Assembly: GCA_022794295.1 (NCBI GenBank)
Contig: JAAWEO010000002.1
Coordinates: 1-57,953 of the forward strand
Direction of reading: 5' to 3'
DNA from: Angelakisella sp.
Lineage (GTDB): Bacteria; Bacillota; Clostridia; Oscillospirales; Ruminococcaceae
DNA length: 57,953 bases
In this document: piece by piece, positions 18,705 to 27,606 of the stretch
Position numbering within the stretch: the stretch's first letter is position 1
Layout: each line of letters starts with the position of its first letter
Program-made: the position numbers and the translations under genes
Notes under the pieces: model-generated
Database searches by the model: none
Told to the model about the DNA's origin: nothing
What the model saw: the letters and a program-made list of their open reading frames with translations, nothing else

Positions 18705-20297
18705 TCAGCCATTGTGGCGGAGGATGCGCCCGGGACAGCGCCCGGTGAGCTTCTGGTCCTGCCAGACGATCTCGCCGCCTACGATAACGTAGTCAATGCC
18801 CTCGGTAATGCTGTTGGAGTTGGTGTAGGTGGCGGTGTCCCGGAGCCGGTCATAGTCAAAGAGCACCAGGTCGGCATCGTACCCCTCCCGGATCAGTCCC
18901 TTGCCCTTGATATGCAGGTAGTGGGCGGAAAGGCCGGTCATCTTATGTACCGCTTGCTCCAGGGTGAGGATGCCCTTCTCCTTAACAAAGTAGGTGATAA
19001 CATGGGGAGCGGTGGCGCAGGCACGGGGATGGCCTTTTTCCTTCCAGGTGCGGGTAAGGGCGTCGCTGCCCACAATGCAGTAGGGATCACGGATGATCTC
19101 GCAGACGTCTTCATCGCACATGCTGCTGTAAACGCCGCCAGTGGAGCAGTTGTTTTCCATGCACAGATCAAAGAATGCGGTCCAGACATCCTTGCCGGTG
19201 AGCTGGGCATATTCAGCGATGGAACGCCCCTCGGCCTCCGGTGTCTTGGCAGAGGAATAGACATAGACGCCATCCCAGCCTCCGGCATTCAGGTAGTAGT
19301 TGTCATAGGCGGTGGCGGGGTCCTCCATCTCCTTTTGCAGCTGTCTGCGGAAGGCGGGATCGGCCAGCTTGGCGGTCATGGAGGTAAAGCCCTCGGAGAA
19401 GTGCCAGGGGGGCATACAGGCGTTCAGGGTGGTCATGTTCCGGGTGTAGGGGTACTGGTCGCAGATAACGCTGATCCCTTCGTCGTTGGCCTCGTGGATC
19501 AGGCGGAGGGTCTCCTTCTGCTTGCCCCAGTTCTGCTTGCCCAGCATCTTGTGGTGGGAGATATCCACCCGGACACCAGCCTCCCGGCCCACCTTGATGG
19601 TCTCCTTGACAGCATCCACGATAAAGTTTGCCTCGTCCCGCATATGGCTTGCATAGATGCCGTTAAAGGGGGCAATGACCTTGGCCAGCTCGATGATCTC
19701 ATCCTCCTTGGCATAGCAGCTGGGGGTGTAGATCAGGCCGGTGGAAAAGCCTGCTGCTCCCGCTTCCATCGCCTCCCGGAGGATCCCCTTCATGGTGTCC
19801 AGCTCCTTGGGTTCGGCGGGGCGGTTTGCCATACCCATAACGGCAATGCGGAGGGTGCTGTGACCGATATAGGTTTTCACATTGGCAGTAAGGGGCTGCT
19901 TTTCGGCGTACTCCAGGAAGCGGCTGTAGCTCTTCCAGTTCTTCATATCCTCGGGGAAGAAGGTGGTCCCCATAGACAGCAGTGTCTGGACTGCGGCCAG
20001 GTTTTCCGGCATGACAGGGGACATGGAAAGGCCGCACTGTCCGGTCACCTCGGTAGTGACACCCTGGTTAGACTTAAACAGGTGGGCGTCCTCGGACCCA
20101 AGGATAAGGTCGCCGTGGGTGTGGGCGTCAATAAAGCCCGGGGACAGGCACCGCCCGGCAGCATCGATGGTCTGGGCAGCCTCCTCGGTGCCGGCCGCCA
20201 TTACCAGCTTGCCGTCCTTGATCCCTACACTGCCCTGGCAGGAGGGTTCTCCGCTGCCATCAATGATGCGCGCATTTTTAATCAGGATATCTAGCAT
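18705..20297 (-). CDS. N-acyl-D-amino-acid deacylase (D-aminoacylase)
   Basis: The 530-residue amidohydrolase has the metal-binding HxH at 59-61 (PGFIDAHTHGD), NQGVTTEVTGQCG, a lysine/cysteine metal region, HMRDEANFIVDAV with a conserved His, HHKMLG, and the late GSDAL. These are the hallmarks of zinc D-aminoacylases, which release D-amino acids from N-acyl forms. It is first in the operon, ahead of a permease and D-serine dehydratase. Dihydropyrimidinase-like or dipeptidase activity is a less likely alternative. Confidence 0.88.
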   Translation of the reverse strand: MLDILIKNARIIDGSGEPSCQGSVGIKDGKLVMAAGTEEAAQTIDAAGRCLSPGFIDAHTHGDLILGSEDAHLFKSNQGVTTEVTGQCGLSMSPVMPENLAAVQTLLSMGTTFFPEDMKNWKSYSRFLEYAEKQPLTANVKTYIGHSTLRIAVMGMANRPAEPKELDTMKGILREAMEAGAAGFSTGLIYTPSCYAKEDEIIELAKVIAPFNGIYASHMRDEANFIVDAVKETIKVGREAGVRVDISHHKMLGKQNWGKQKETLRLIHEANDEGISVICDQYPYTRNMTTLNACMPPWHFSEGFTSMTAKLADPAFRRQLQKEMEDPATAYDNYYLNAGGWDGVYVYSSAKTPEAEGRSIAEYAQLTGKDVWTAFFDLCMENNCSTGGVYSSMCDEDVCEIIRDPYCIVGSDALTRTWKEKGHPRACATAPHVITYFVKEKGILTLEQAVHKMTGLSAHYLHIKGKGLIREGYDADLVLFDYDRLRDTATYTNSNSITEGIDYVIVGGEIVWQDQKLTGRCPGRILRHNG

Positions 20298-20387
20298 AAT
20301 GTGTCATTCCCTTCTCTTAACCAATTACTGGACACCTTCCGGCTCTCCCCCCTGCAGTGAGGGTAAGCCTCAAACACACCCGGAATG

Positions 20388-20425
20388 TTAATTATAATTA
20401 AACACTAAATCAGAGAAAATGTCAA
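20388..20425 (-). promoter_or_regulatory. Promoter and palindromic operator of the D-amino-acid operon
   Basis: On the minus strand TTGACA (20420-20425) and TTTAAT (20397-20402) are 17 bp apart. A perfect 14-bp palindrome, TTAATTATAATTAA (20388-20401), covers the -10 and start region and is a natural site for the XRE-cupin regulator. The next ~60 bp upstream are very AT-rich. Confidence 0.7.
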
Positions 20426-20544
20426 CAGCCTGCAGAAAATAATTTAATTTATCAAAAAAATTATCCTATTTATACAAATACATGCGATGTTTTTCTACAA
20501 AAGTGTAAAACAGGAGTGGATGGTTTGCCGGGCTTTATAGACAA

Positions 20545-20770
20545 GGCTCTTTCTGGACGAAGCCCGCGGCAAGATGAAGCAGGGGCAGTGTGACGAGGTC
20601 ATGGAACACACCCTTCCTGTTCTGGAGGCTGGACACAAACTGGCCCTGACAGTGGGCAGCTGCCAGGAGGGGGAAAAGAGCTGCTCATGGAACAGCTCCA
20701 GCTGTACCCCGAGTAGGTTTGCTATTTCTATCAGGGCAAAAAAGACGGATTGAATGTCGTTTGTGAAAGT
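20545..20770 (+). pseudogene. Unrecognised gene remnant with frameshift
   Basis: The plus strand reads FLDEARGKMKQGQCDEVMEH then TLPVLEAGHKLALTVGSCQEGE, shifts frame, and continues KELLMEQLQLYPE, a TAG, then VCYFYQGKKDGLNVV. The composition is protein-like but there is no start, no ribosome site and at least two disruptions. I do not recognise the family. Confidence 0.25.
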
Positions 20771-20823
20771 GGTATACTTTACCCATGTTAATTTTGCGAA
20801 ATCAAAAGTGGGGGGGAAATAAG

Positions 20824-21423
20824 ATGGATATGACAAGGTTTAAGTGGACACGAGAGCCAAAGCAATGTCATATTGACAGCACAAAAGTGGAGATTGTCAC
20901 CGTTCCAAACACCGACCTGTGGCAAAGGACCTATTATCATTTTCAAAATGATAACGCACCAGTACTTCAAATGGAAACGGATGAAAGCTTTTTCAGTTTT
21001 ATTGTTAAAACTGATTTTTCTGAAAGCTGCCACAGATTTGACCAATGTGGTATTGTTATGTATTTGGATAGTGAAAATTGGCTGAAAGGCTCTGTCGAAT
21101 ATGAGAATGAGAATTTCCAGCATTTAGGCAGTGTTGTAACAAACAATGGGTATTCTGACTGGGCAACTACTCCTATTTCTGCTGCAATCAAATCCATGTG
21201 GTATCGTTTCAGCCGCCGTGAAGACGATTATTGTATTGAGTGCTCTGAAGATGGCATTCATTATAGCCAAATGCGCATTTGCCATATGAACAAGGGGAGC
21301 GGTACTGTCAGGTTTGGCATCTATGCCTGTTCACCGGAGGATTCTTCGTTTAAAGCTATTTTTACTAACATGGAGTTTACTGAATGTCAATGGAAGGCCC
21401 ACAATGGGCAACAGCCAGATTAA
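20824..21423 (+). CDS. DUF1349 (concanavalin-like) domain protein
   Basis: The 199-residue cytoplasmic protein matches the DUF1349 pattern: LWQRTYYHFQNDNAPVLQM, FSFIVKTDFSESCHRFDQCGIVMYLDSENWLKGSVEYEN, VTNNGYSDWATTPI and RFGIYACSPEDSSFKAIF. These beta-sandwich proteins (YeaR/regulation-of-enolase group) are of uncertain function, perhaps glycan binding. GGGGGG precedes the ATG. Its codon use is much more AT-rich than its neighbours and it stands alone, suggesting acquisition by transfer. Confidence 0.75.
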   Translation: MDMTRFKWTREPKQCHIDSTKVEIVTVPNTDLWQRTYYHFQNDNAPVLQMETDESFFSFIVKTDFSESCHRFDQCGIVMYLDSENWLKGSVEYENENFQHLGSVVTNNGYSDWATTPISAAIKSMWYRFSRREDDYCIECSEDGIHYSQMRICHMNKGSGTVRFGIYACSPEDSSFKAIFTNMEFTECQWKAHNGQQPD

Positions 21424-21701
21424 AAGATTATTTTAACCAGGGGATTTATCCTTTGGTGAAATCCCCTTGGTAAATGGCCCCTTGAAATAACAGCTTAACC
21501 GGTGCAGGCTACAGCTATGGAGAAGTAACCGAGAAAAATACCACTGGGTCATACTTATAGAAAATAACTCGCTAATTACCTTTTTCAATTTACGAAATGA
21601 AAGGCTGGTCCACAAGCTGCCCGTTCTTTATAAGTACCTCAAACCTGACGTCTTTTGAACTGGAGGATATGAACTTCCGGCTGAAAAGGAGGAGATAAAG
21701 C

Positions 21702-22913
21702 ATGAAACGAGTGATTGCCCTTGTGCTGTCCATGGTGTTTGCTCTGCTTACCGGCTGCGGCACCACCGCCGCGCCGCCTGTCAGTGAGCCCGAGCCTGCC
21801 CCGGTGTCTGTCAGCGAGCCCCCGCCCCCCACCTTTGTGGAAGGCGTTGTGAAGGAGGCATCCCCCGGGAAGATCGTTGTGACTCTGGCTGACGGAACGG
21901 AATTCGCCCTGGATACCGCCGGTATCTCTGACCTGAAGGTCAACCCGGGCGATACTGTGAAGGTGGAATATACCGGTGCCCCCGGCTCCGCTGTGGCCGG
22001 CAAGGTGGATGTTACCAAGGCCGCTCCGGTTTTTGTGACCGTTACCGGCATCGTGAAGGAAGCCACTGCCAGCATGATGCTTCTTGTCCTGGAGGATGAA
22101 ACCGAGCTTGTCCTGCTCACCAAGGATATTGAGGGCCTTGAGGTCAAGGCGGGCGACAAGGTGACTGCTGAATACAGCAAGGACGACAACGGTGCGGTTG
22201 CCGCCGCCGTGGAGGTGACCGAGCCCGCCATCCCCGAGGACACCGCCAGCGATACCGGCGCCAGTTCTCAGACGGCAGCCCCCGCAGCCCCAGCTTCCTC
22301 TGCCGGGGGATCTTCCGCCTCTGCCCCGGCTTCCTCTGCACAGCCCGGTACTAGCTCGGGCGCAGACTCTTATGATATCGGTGCTGCTATTTGGGGCTGG
22401 CTGGAGGAAGTGGGAGCAACAGAGGATACCGGCTATGAGGACAAGGACGACGCCCCTTCCGGCGAGCCCGAGCAGCCATCCGAGAGCCAACCCGAGGAAG
22501 AACCTGAACCCGAACCCGAACCTGACGAAGACGCCTGTGATGTTTATGAGGCCATCCGCCTGATCAATGCCGAGCGGACCAAGGCTGGGCTGGCGGAGCT
22601 GACGATCGATGATGACATCATGAGTATGGCGGCAGTTCGGGCGGAGGAAATTGCAAGCAGATATGAGCATACCCGCCCCGATGGACGGAAATGGTCCACC
22701 GTCTTTGATGACTATGGCTGGGAGCTCAGTATGCGCGCAGAAAACATCTATGCCTCCCCCAAAAGTGCCGAAGCCGCCGTTAGCGGGTGGATGGACTCCT
22801 CTGGTCACAAGGCAAATATCCTGAAAAGTAATGCTACAAAAATCGGGCTTGGTTACTACTACGACAGTGAGTCCAGATGGAAGCACTTTTGGGTGATGCT
22901 TGTTTCCGGGTAA
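21702..22913 (+). CDS. CAP/SCP-domain lipoprotein with two N-terminal beta domains
   Basis: The 403-residue secreted lipoprotein has a lipobox at Cys19 (LLTGC), then two similar ~65-residue segments (VEGVVKEASPGKIVVTLADG and VTGIVKEATASMMLLVLEDE) that look like duplicated OB/DUF-type barrels, an Ala/Ser/Pro linker, a Glu-Pro repeat (EPEPEPEPDED), and a C-terminal CAP domain. The CAP domain shows INAERTKAGL, EHTRPDGRKWSTV, RAENIY, WMDSSGHKANIL and HFWVML. CAP proteins of Firmicutes are extracellular and mostly of unknown role (SleB/YkwD-like). GGAGGAGATAAAGC precedes the ATG and a strong terminator follows. Confidence 0.85.
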   Translation: MKRVIALVLSMVFALLTGCGTTAAPPVSEPEPAPVSVSEPPPPTFVEGVVKEASPGKIVVTLADGTEFALDTAGISDLKVNPGDTVKVEYTGAPGSAVAGKVDVTKAAPVFVTVTGIVKEATASMMLLVLEDETELVLLTKDIEGLEVKAGDKVTAEYSKDDNGAVAAAVEVTEPAIPEDTASDTGASSQTAAPAAPASSAGGSSASAPASSAQPGTSSGADSYDIGAAIWGWLEEVGATEDTGYEDKDDAPSGEPEQPSESQPEEEPEPEPEPDEDACDVYEAIRLINAERTKAGLAELTIDDDIMSMAAVRAEEIASRYEHTRPDGRKWSTVFDDYGWELSMRAENIYASPKSAEAAVSGWMDSSGHKANILKSNATKIGLGYYYDSESRWKHFWVMLVSG

Positions 22914-22967
22914 CCGCAACTTTTTGCAGTCTCGTAATGGAAAAGCCGGTTTTTCACTGATTTGACA

Positions 22968-23000
22968 AAAAGACCAGGAGTATTGTGCTCCTGGTCTTTT
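22968..23000. terminator. Bidirectional terminator between the CAP gene and the MATE gene
   Basis: A perfect 13-bp stem (AAAAGACCAGGAG with CTCCTGGTCTTTT) with a 7-nt loop carries A-runs and T-runs on the two sides. It serves the CAP gene and possibly the convergent MATE operon. Confidence 0.85.
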
Positions 23001-23154
23001 CATTTTCGCTTTTCCAAAGGAGGCTTTCCTTAGACGACGAGCCTGGCATTGTGAATACCATGAGAGCCTGTTTCTCCCCACAGTATACCTTCCTGACAGC
23101 CCATAGCGGCGGGGAGGCCATTCGGAGGGCAGAAAAACCGCCAGGCCGGTGGTT

Positions 23155-24483
23155 TTAGTAGGAATACCGGTTCCGGTAGTGGAAAAGACAGGCGGCAGAT
23201 ACGGCGAACATGATCCCCTCCGCAGCAGGTACAGCCAGCCATACCCCTGTGATCCCCCAAATACGGGGCAATAAGAGGATACCGGCTGTTAAGAGACCGA
23301 AGGTCCGCAGCAGGGAAAGAACTGCCGATACGGTTCCGTTTGACAAGGCGGTAAACATGGCGGAGGTAAAAATGTTTAGGCCGCAGAAAAGAAAACTAAA
23401 TGAAAAAACCGCAAAGCCTTCTGCCGCAATTTGGCAGACCGGGGATGAATCATCTGCAAACAGCTGCGCAAGATAAGGTCCGCCCAACCTGGAGACCGCA
23501 AAGGTCAAAATGGATACCGCCGCAAGAAATCCCATACTGATGGAAAAGACCCGCTTCTGCTGGACGTCATCGTTGTTTCCGTAGCAAAACCCGATCACAG
23601 GCGCAACTCCTATGGAGTAGCCGATAAACAGCGTGTTCAGCAGAAATTGGGAGTAAATGACAATGGTGATAGCTGCAACGCCGTTTTCCCCCAGCAAATT
23701 CATCATGGTGCGGTTAAACAGGAATGTTGTAACGGCTGCTGCCAGCTGGCCCACCATCTCGGAGGAGCCGTTGAAGCAGCTCTCCCTGATCACAGCCCAG
23801 TTCAGCTTTGGCCTTGTAAAGGACAGCCCCTTTTTGCGGCCTGCAAAGTAGACCAGCCCGGCAGCCGTAGGGATCAGATAGCCGAAGCCTGTCCCCAAAG
23901 CGGCCCCACGGATCCCCAGGCCACAGGGGACAAGAAAGATGTAGTCCAAAATAATATTGGCCACACCCGCCAGAACAGACAGGCCAAGACCAAGGCCCGG
24001 TTTTCCCGCCGTTACAAAAAGGTTCGAAAATAAGATCTGTAGTATGTTTGCGGGAACAAAGAAAAACAGCACCGTAAGGTAATCGCTGCAATAGGGAAAA
24101 AGCAGGCCGCTTGCCCCAAGGGCGGAAACAATATGTTTGGTACCCATCAGTCCGCCCAAAAGGATCAGAAATCCCATGACCGCACCGGTCAGAACAAGCA
24201 GGGTGAAGTCCTCCTTTGCCTCCTGGACCTTGCCCGCCCCCATTTTTCGAGAAACGATCGCGTTTGCGCCTGCTGCAAACATTGTCCCCAGCCCCACGAT
24301 TATATTGACAACGGGACAGACAATGTTCATGGCAGAAAGGGCATCTGTATTTACAAACTGCGCCACGAAAATGGTGTCCACAAGGGTGTACAGCCCCATA
24401 AAAATCATCATGGCGATGGTGGGAAATGCAAAGCGCAGGAGTGATCCTGCGCTCCAATTTTCTGTTAACATATAATCATTCAT
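23155..24483 (-). CDS. MATE-family multidrug efflux transporter
   Basis: The 442 residues form about twelve membrane segments with MATE features: LRFAFPTIAMMIFMGLYTLVDTIFVAQFVNTDALSAMNIVCPV, GLGTMFAAGANAIVSRKMGAG, and the second-half repeat NGSSEMVGQLAAAVTTFLFN. It would export cationic compounds using Na+ or H+. The ATG at 24481-24483 has AGGAG upstream; a 53-residue longer frame runs inside the AraC gene and is not protein-like. It overlaps the stop of the AraC-GNAT regulator gene by 8 bp, so the two are coupled. Confidence 0.9.
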   Translation of the reverse strand: MNDYMLTENWSAGSLLRFAFPTIAMMIFMGLYTLVDTIFVAQFVNTDALSAMNIVCPVVNIIVGLGTMFAAGANAIVSRKMGAGKVQEAKEDFTLLVLTGAVMGFLILLGGLMGTKHIVSALGASGLLFPYCSDYLTVLFFFVPANILQILFSNLFVTAGKPGLGLGLSVLAGVANIILDYIFLVPCGLGIRGAALGTGFGYLIPTAAGLVYFAGRKKGLSFTRPKLNWAVIRESCFNGSSEMVGQLAAAVTTFLFNRTMMNLLGENGVAAITIVIYSQFLLNTLFIGYSIGVAPVIGFCYGNNDDVQQKRVFSISMGFLAAVSILTFAVSRLGGPYLAQLFADDSSPVCQIAAEGFAVFSFSFLFCGLNIFTSAMFTALSNGTVSAVLSLLRTFGLLTAGILLLPRIWGITGVWLAVPAAEGIMFAVSAACLFHYRNRYSY

Positions 24484-25327
24484 AGTCGCCTTTCTCCTGT
24501 TTTGACGGCAAAATGAGCCGCTGGGTGGGATAGCCAAATTCGGTAAGAAGCTCCCCCTGGACAAAGCCCAGCCCCAGATATTCCTCCCGCTGGCCGGGAT
24601 CGGCCTTGTCCCCCTGGCGGAAGGTTGTGATGCTGATTTCACGGCCGGTAAAGAGACCGCACATCAGAAAGTCCACAAGAGCCTTTGCCGTCCCATAGCG
24701 CCGGTATTGCGGATGCACCGCCAGAAAGTCGATGCTCCCGGTCTGGCAGGAAAATGCAGCGGCTCCAATGATGGCTGGACCATCCCGTATGACCAGGGCC
24801 TGCTGCCGCCGGATATGCTGCCTGACCTGTTCCAGATGGGAGCCTTCCTCAAGGCAGGGGAACCGGTCAGCAACAAGGGCAGCAAAATCCATCCAGCGGG
24901 GGATATCCTCCGGCACCCCATAGGAGATTTCCCACCCGATCTCGTCCGGAGCGGTTGGAGTTTCCTTTAACGGCAGCTCCAGCTGCAAGGGGTAAAAGGC
25001 CGCGTGCTGCCGGTATTCTATGGGTGTTTGCTTATACATGGATTTAAAGACGGAGGCGAACGCCTGCTGGCTTTCGTAGCCGGCGATCAGGGCGATCTCC
25101 ATTACCGGCTTTTCGGAAAATACCAGCAGCTTTGCCGCCTCGGTCAGCTGGCGGCGCCGGATATAATGGTGGGGTGTCATCCCGACTGTGTCGGTAAATA
25201 TTCGGTGCAGGTGGTACTTGGAATAGCAAAGAGCGTTTGCAACAGTGTCCAGATCCAATTTTTCATTGAGATGCGCTTCAATGTAGGAGATCACTGCCGC
25301 TGCTTTCTTAATATTCTGGCCGTTCAT
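24476..25327 (-). CDS. AraC-type regulator fused to a GNAT acetyltransferase domain
   Basis: The 283-residue protein begins with an AraC/XylS DNA-binding domain (YIEAHLNEKLDLDTVANALCYSKYHLHRIFTDTVGMTPHHYI, AGYESQQAFASVFKSMYKQTPIEYR; residues ~10-110). From ~155 to 265 it continues as a GNAT-like domain with LVIRDGPAIIGAAAF, IDFLAVHPQYRRYGTAKALVDFLM (the acetyl-CoA V/A-x-x-x-x-R-x-x-G/A loop) and LGLGFVQGE. Fusion of regulator to acetyltransferase is uncommon, and the coupled MATE gene suggests control of, or joint resistance with, drug export. AAAGGGGG precedes the ATG. Confidence 0.82.
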   Translation of the reverse strand: MNGQNIKKAAAVISYIEAHLNEKLDLDTVANALCYSKYHLHRIFTDTVGMTPHHYIRRRQLTEAAKLLVFSEKPVMEIALIAGYESQQAFASVFKSMYKQTPIEYRQHAAFYPLQLELPLKETPTAPDEIGWEISYGVPEDIPRWMDFAALVADRFPCLEEGSHLEQVRQHIRRQQALVIRDGPAIIGAAAFSCQTGSIDFLAVHPQYRRYGTAKALVDFLMCGLFTGREISITTFRQGDKADPGQREEYLGLGFVQGELLTEFGYPTQRLILPSKQEKGDYE

Positions 25328-25417
25328 GATTTCCCCCTTTCCTGCTTATTGTACCAAAACAGGTCGGGGCATGTTTCATCATTCTTGCGGTTTTTCCGAA
25401 AAATAGCTGGCTGCCGG

Positions 25418-26068
25418 TTAACCGGTTCCCAGCCAGGCCCACACAGCCAGAAGCCCCAGGGAACAAAACCACACCGAGGTGCCGCCCAGACAGGCGGCCA
25501 AAGGGACCCCCACGCCGGCCCCCAAACAAAAGACCAGGATCACCCAAAGGTACCGGAGGGCCTTTTGCCCGGCCTCCCGGTCCCTGAGAAACAGAAACCG
25601 CCACAGCTGACCGGAGCCGGATCGAAGATTGCCGGTGCACATGGTGGTGGCATAGGGCAGGCCCTCCAGCTGGCGAAAGCTGTTTACCTGCATGGAGCAT
25701 AAAAAGGAGATAGTGACATTCACAGCCGGGTCGGGGAAGGAGGCGGGCAGAAGCCCCACTACCCCCAGGATACCGGCTTCCAGAAGGAGTACGGTGCGCT
25801 GCCACCGCCCCGGAGGAGCCCCTTCTCCCCGGGCCCGCAGGCCTTCGGTGACCAGCACCCCCAGGGCAAAGGCGGCAATAGGGATCAGATAATAGGCCGC
25901 CCGGAGGAGTTCCCCGCGGGCGGCGGCAATGCTGAACAGTACCATATTCCCGGTTTGCGCATTGGCAAAAACGCCGCCCCGGGTAAAATAGGTGTAGGTA
26001 TCCAAAAAGCCCCCCACCGCGGCCAGCAGAAGGGCGGTGGGGAGGGCCTCGTGACGGGGAACAGACAT
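25418..26068 (-). CDS. YoaK/DUF1275 family membrane protein
   Basis: The 216 residues have six hydrophobic segments and the DUF1275 signature: AAVGGFLDTYTYFTRGGVFANAQTGNMVLF, MQVNSFRQLEGLPYATTMCTGNLRSG. The family function is unknown, though it is widespread in Firmicutes and Actinobacteria. AAGGAGG lies 9 bp before the ATG. It follows the isochorismatase-family gene by 31 bp on the same strand, so they may share a transcript. Confidence 0.85.
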   Translation of the reverse strand: MSVPRHEALPTALLLAAVGGFLDTYTYFTRGGVFANAQTGNMVLFSIAAARGELLRAAYYLIPIAAFALGVLVTEGLRARGEGAPPGRWQRTVLLLEAGILGVVGLLPASFPDPAVNVTISFLCSMQVNSFRQLEGLPYATTMCTGNLRSGSGQLWRFLFLRDREAGQKALRYLWVILVFCLGAGVGVPLAACLGGTSVWFCSLGLLAVWAWLGTG

Positions 26069-26099
26069 AGGGGCAAGCCTCCTTCGGGACAGGATCAGT

Positions 26100-26630
26100 T
26101 TAGCGCAGCACCTTCATCTGCATCCCTTCCATTACATCCAGGGCCTTGCCGTGCAGGATGGGGTCAAAGCTGCCGCAAAGCCGCCCGTCAATGACCACCT
26201 CCGCATTGGGGAAGGCAGTTTGGAGGATCACCGCGTTGGCGATAACGCACATATTGGTGACCACCCCCGCTAAGGTGATTTCGGTGGGCTGGTACTCCCC
26301 CAGAAAGCTGTAGTTCTGTGCCCCAAAGGCAAATTTGGGAGCCAGGTAAACGTGGGGGTGGTCCTCCTCCATATACCGCTCCAGCTTGCCATAAAGCCGC
26401 CACCCCTGGGAGGATTTTTGGCAGTGGCTTACCGGCAGGTGCTTCCCCTCCCGGGTGGAGAGGTAATCCGGACCGTGGGTATCCAGGGTAAAGACCACCG
26501 GCCAGTCCTTTTTCACATATTCCTCTACCAGGGCCGCAATGCCCTCCTCCAGTGCTTTCGCGCCCGGAAAGCCCAAGGCACCGTCGACAAAGTCCTTCTG
26601 AAAATCAACAACCACAAGCACCTTTCCCAT
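26100..26630 (-). CDS. Isochorismatase/nicotinamidase-family cysteine hydrolase
   Basis: The 176-residue enzyme carries the catalytic triad of the family: Asp9 in VVVDFQKDFVDG, a central lysine in PKFAFGAQNYSFL, and the nucleophile in GVVTNMCVIANAVILQT. The residues PDYLSTREGKHLPVSHC resemble the metal-site region of nicotinamidases (PncA). It probably hydrolyses an amide such as nicotinamide, but substrate cannot be fixed from sequence. AAAGGAAG precedes the ATG. Confidence 0.82.
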   Translation of the reverse strand: MGKVLVVVDFQKDFVDGALGFPGAKALEEGIAALVEEYVKKDWPVVFTLDTHGPDYLSTREGKHLPVSHCQKSSQGWRLYGKLERYMEEDHPHVYLAPKFAFGAQNYSFLGEYQPTEITLAGVVTNMCVIANAVILQTAFPNAEVVIDGRLCGSFDPILHGKALDVMEGMQMKVLR

Positions 26631-26793
26631 TTCTAACGCTTCCTTTCATTTTGATTGGCTCCATTGTACCCCCGGAAACAGAAAAAAGAAAGCCCTTTTG
26701 GGAAATTTTTTCCGGGGGATGCAATAAACTGAGAAAAAAGGTACACTATTGCTATGAAGTCCATTATCACAAGTAAGAAAGGAAGCAAATGTT

Positions 26794-27315
26794 ATGATGC
26801 TGAAACGAATTTTTTCCGCCGCTCTGGCGGCTGCCCTTCTCTTGGCGATGACCGCCTGCGGCGGCTCCAAGGAGCCCCCTGTGCCCACCCTGAAGGAGGG
26901 AGTTACCCTTCAGCAGGTGATCGACCAGGTGAACGAGAGCTACCCTGTGGCTATGTCTGCCGCGGTAGATGAAACCGTTCTCACCGACCTGCTGGGAATC
27001 TCGGCCGACGATGTGGAGGAATATGCCGGGTACATTACCATGGTAATGGTCTCCTCCGATAACCTGATCGGGATCAAGGCCAAGCCGGACAAGGTGGAGA
27101 CGGTCCAGAAGGCCCTGGAGAGCCAGAGGGATACGGTGATCCAGACCTTTGAGCAGTATCTTCCCGCCCAGCTGGATAAGGCCAAGGCCGGCAAGGTGGT
27201 CACCATTGGGAACTATGTTTTCCTGCTGATTGTGGGGAATACAGATAAAGACCTGTCCGCCGAGATCGCCGGGGCGGAGGAACTGATCCGGGGGAATTTT
27301 GACAACCTCACCTGA
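26794..27315 (+). CDS. DUF4358 lipoprotein
   Basis: The 173-residue protein has a lipoprotein signal ending LLAMTACGG (Cys22) and a compact domain with LQQVIDQVNESYPVAMSAAV, ADDVEEYAGYITMVMVSSDNLIGIKAKP and GNYVFLLIVG. This is the DUF4358 pattern, common in gut Clostridia and of unknown function. It is divergent from the isochorismatase gene and has its own terminator. Confidence 0.8.
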   Translation: MMLKRIFSAALAAALLLAMTACGGSKEPPVPTLKEGVTLQQVIDQVNESYPVAMSAAVDETVLTDLLGISADDVEEYAGYITMVMVSSDNLIGIKAKPDKVETVQKALESQRDTVIQTFEQYLPAQLDKAKAGKVVTIGNYVFLLIVGNTDKDLSAEIAGAEELIRGNFDNLT

Positions 27316-27325
27316 TCCTGACCGA

Positions 27326-27367
27326 AAAAAACCGGGCGCTGTGCTTTTGGCATGGCGCCCGGTTTTT
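27326..27367 (+). terminator. Terminator of the DUF4358 gene
   Basis: AAAAACCGGGCGC pairs with GCGCCCGGTTTTT around a 15-nt loop 12 bp after the stop codon. Confidence 0.85.
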
Positions 27368-27530
27368 CTATTGGGAATAAAGCGGAAAAACAGAGCAAAA
27401 ATCTGCCGCTGCTGGAAGTCCCCGGCGGATGCGGCAGGGGAGAGCTGGAAAAAAGGCAGCCTTTCCCCAAAGGATTGGAAGAAATGCCAGAGAATGGTTG
27501 AAAAGCGGTTACAAATTCCACTGATTATAG

Positions 27531-27553
27531 TTACAGTTTGTAATATACTGTAA
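27531..27553 (+). promoter_or_regulatory. Inverted repeat in the promoter region of the NPDTG surface protein
   Basis: TTACAGT and ACTGTAA form a perfect 7-bp inverted repeat with a 9-bp spacer holding TATACT, which could be a -10 box. The repeat may be an operator; no clear -35 is seen. Confidence 0.35.
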
Positions 27554-27606
27554 TTGCAGGAGCCAATCCGGCTTCTGAGAAGAAATCAAATGGAGGAAAT
27601 CCGCAG

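Noticed and set aside
18690-20294. Long plus-strand ORF (534 codons) opposite the deacylase gene
   Set aside because: It mirrors the deacylase codons, is Gly/Val-rich without domain motifs, and has no ribosome site. The minus-strand frame has clear amidohydrolase motifs.
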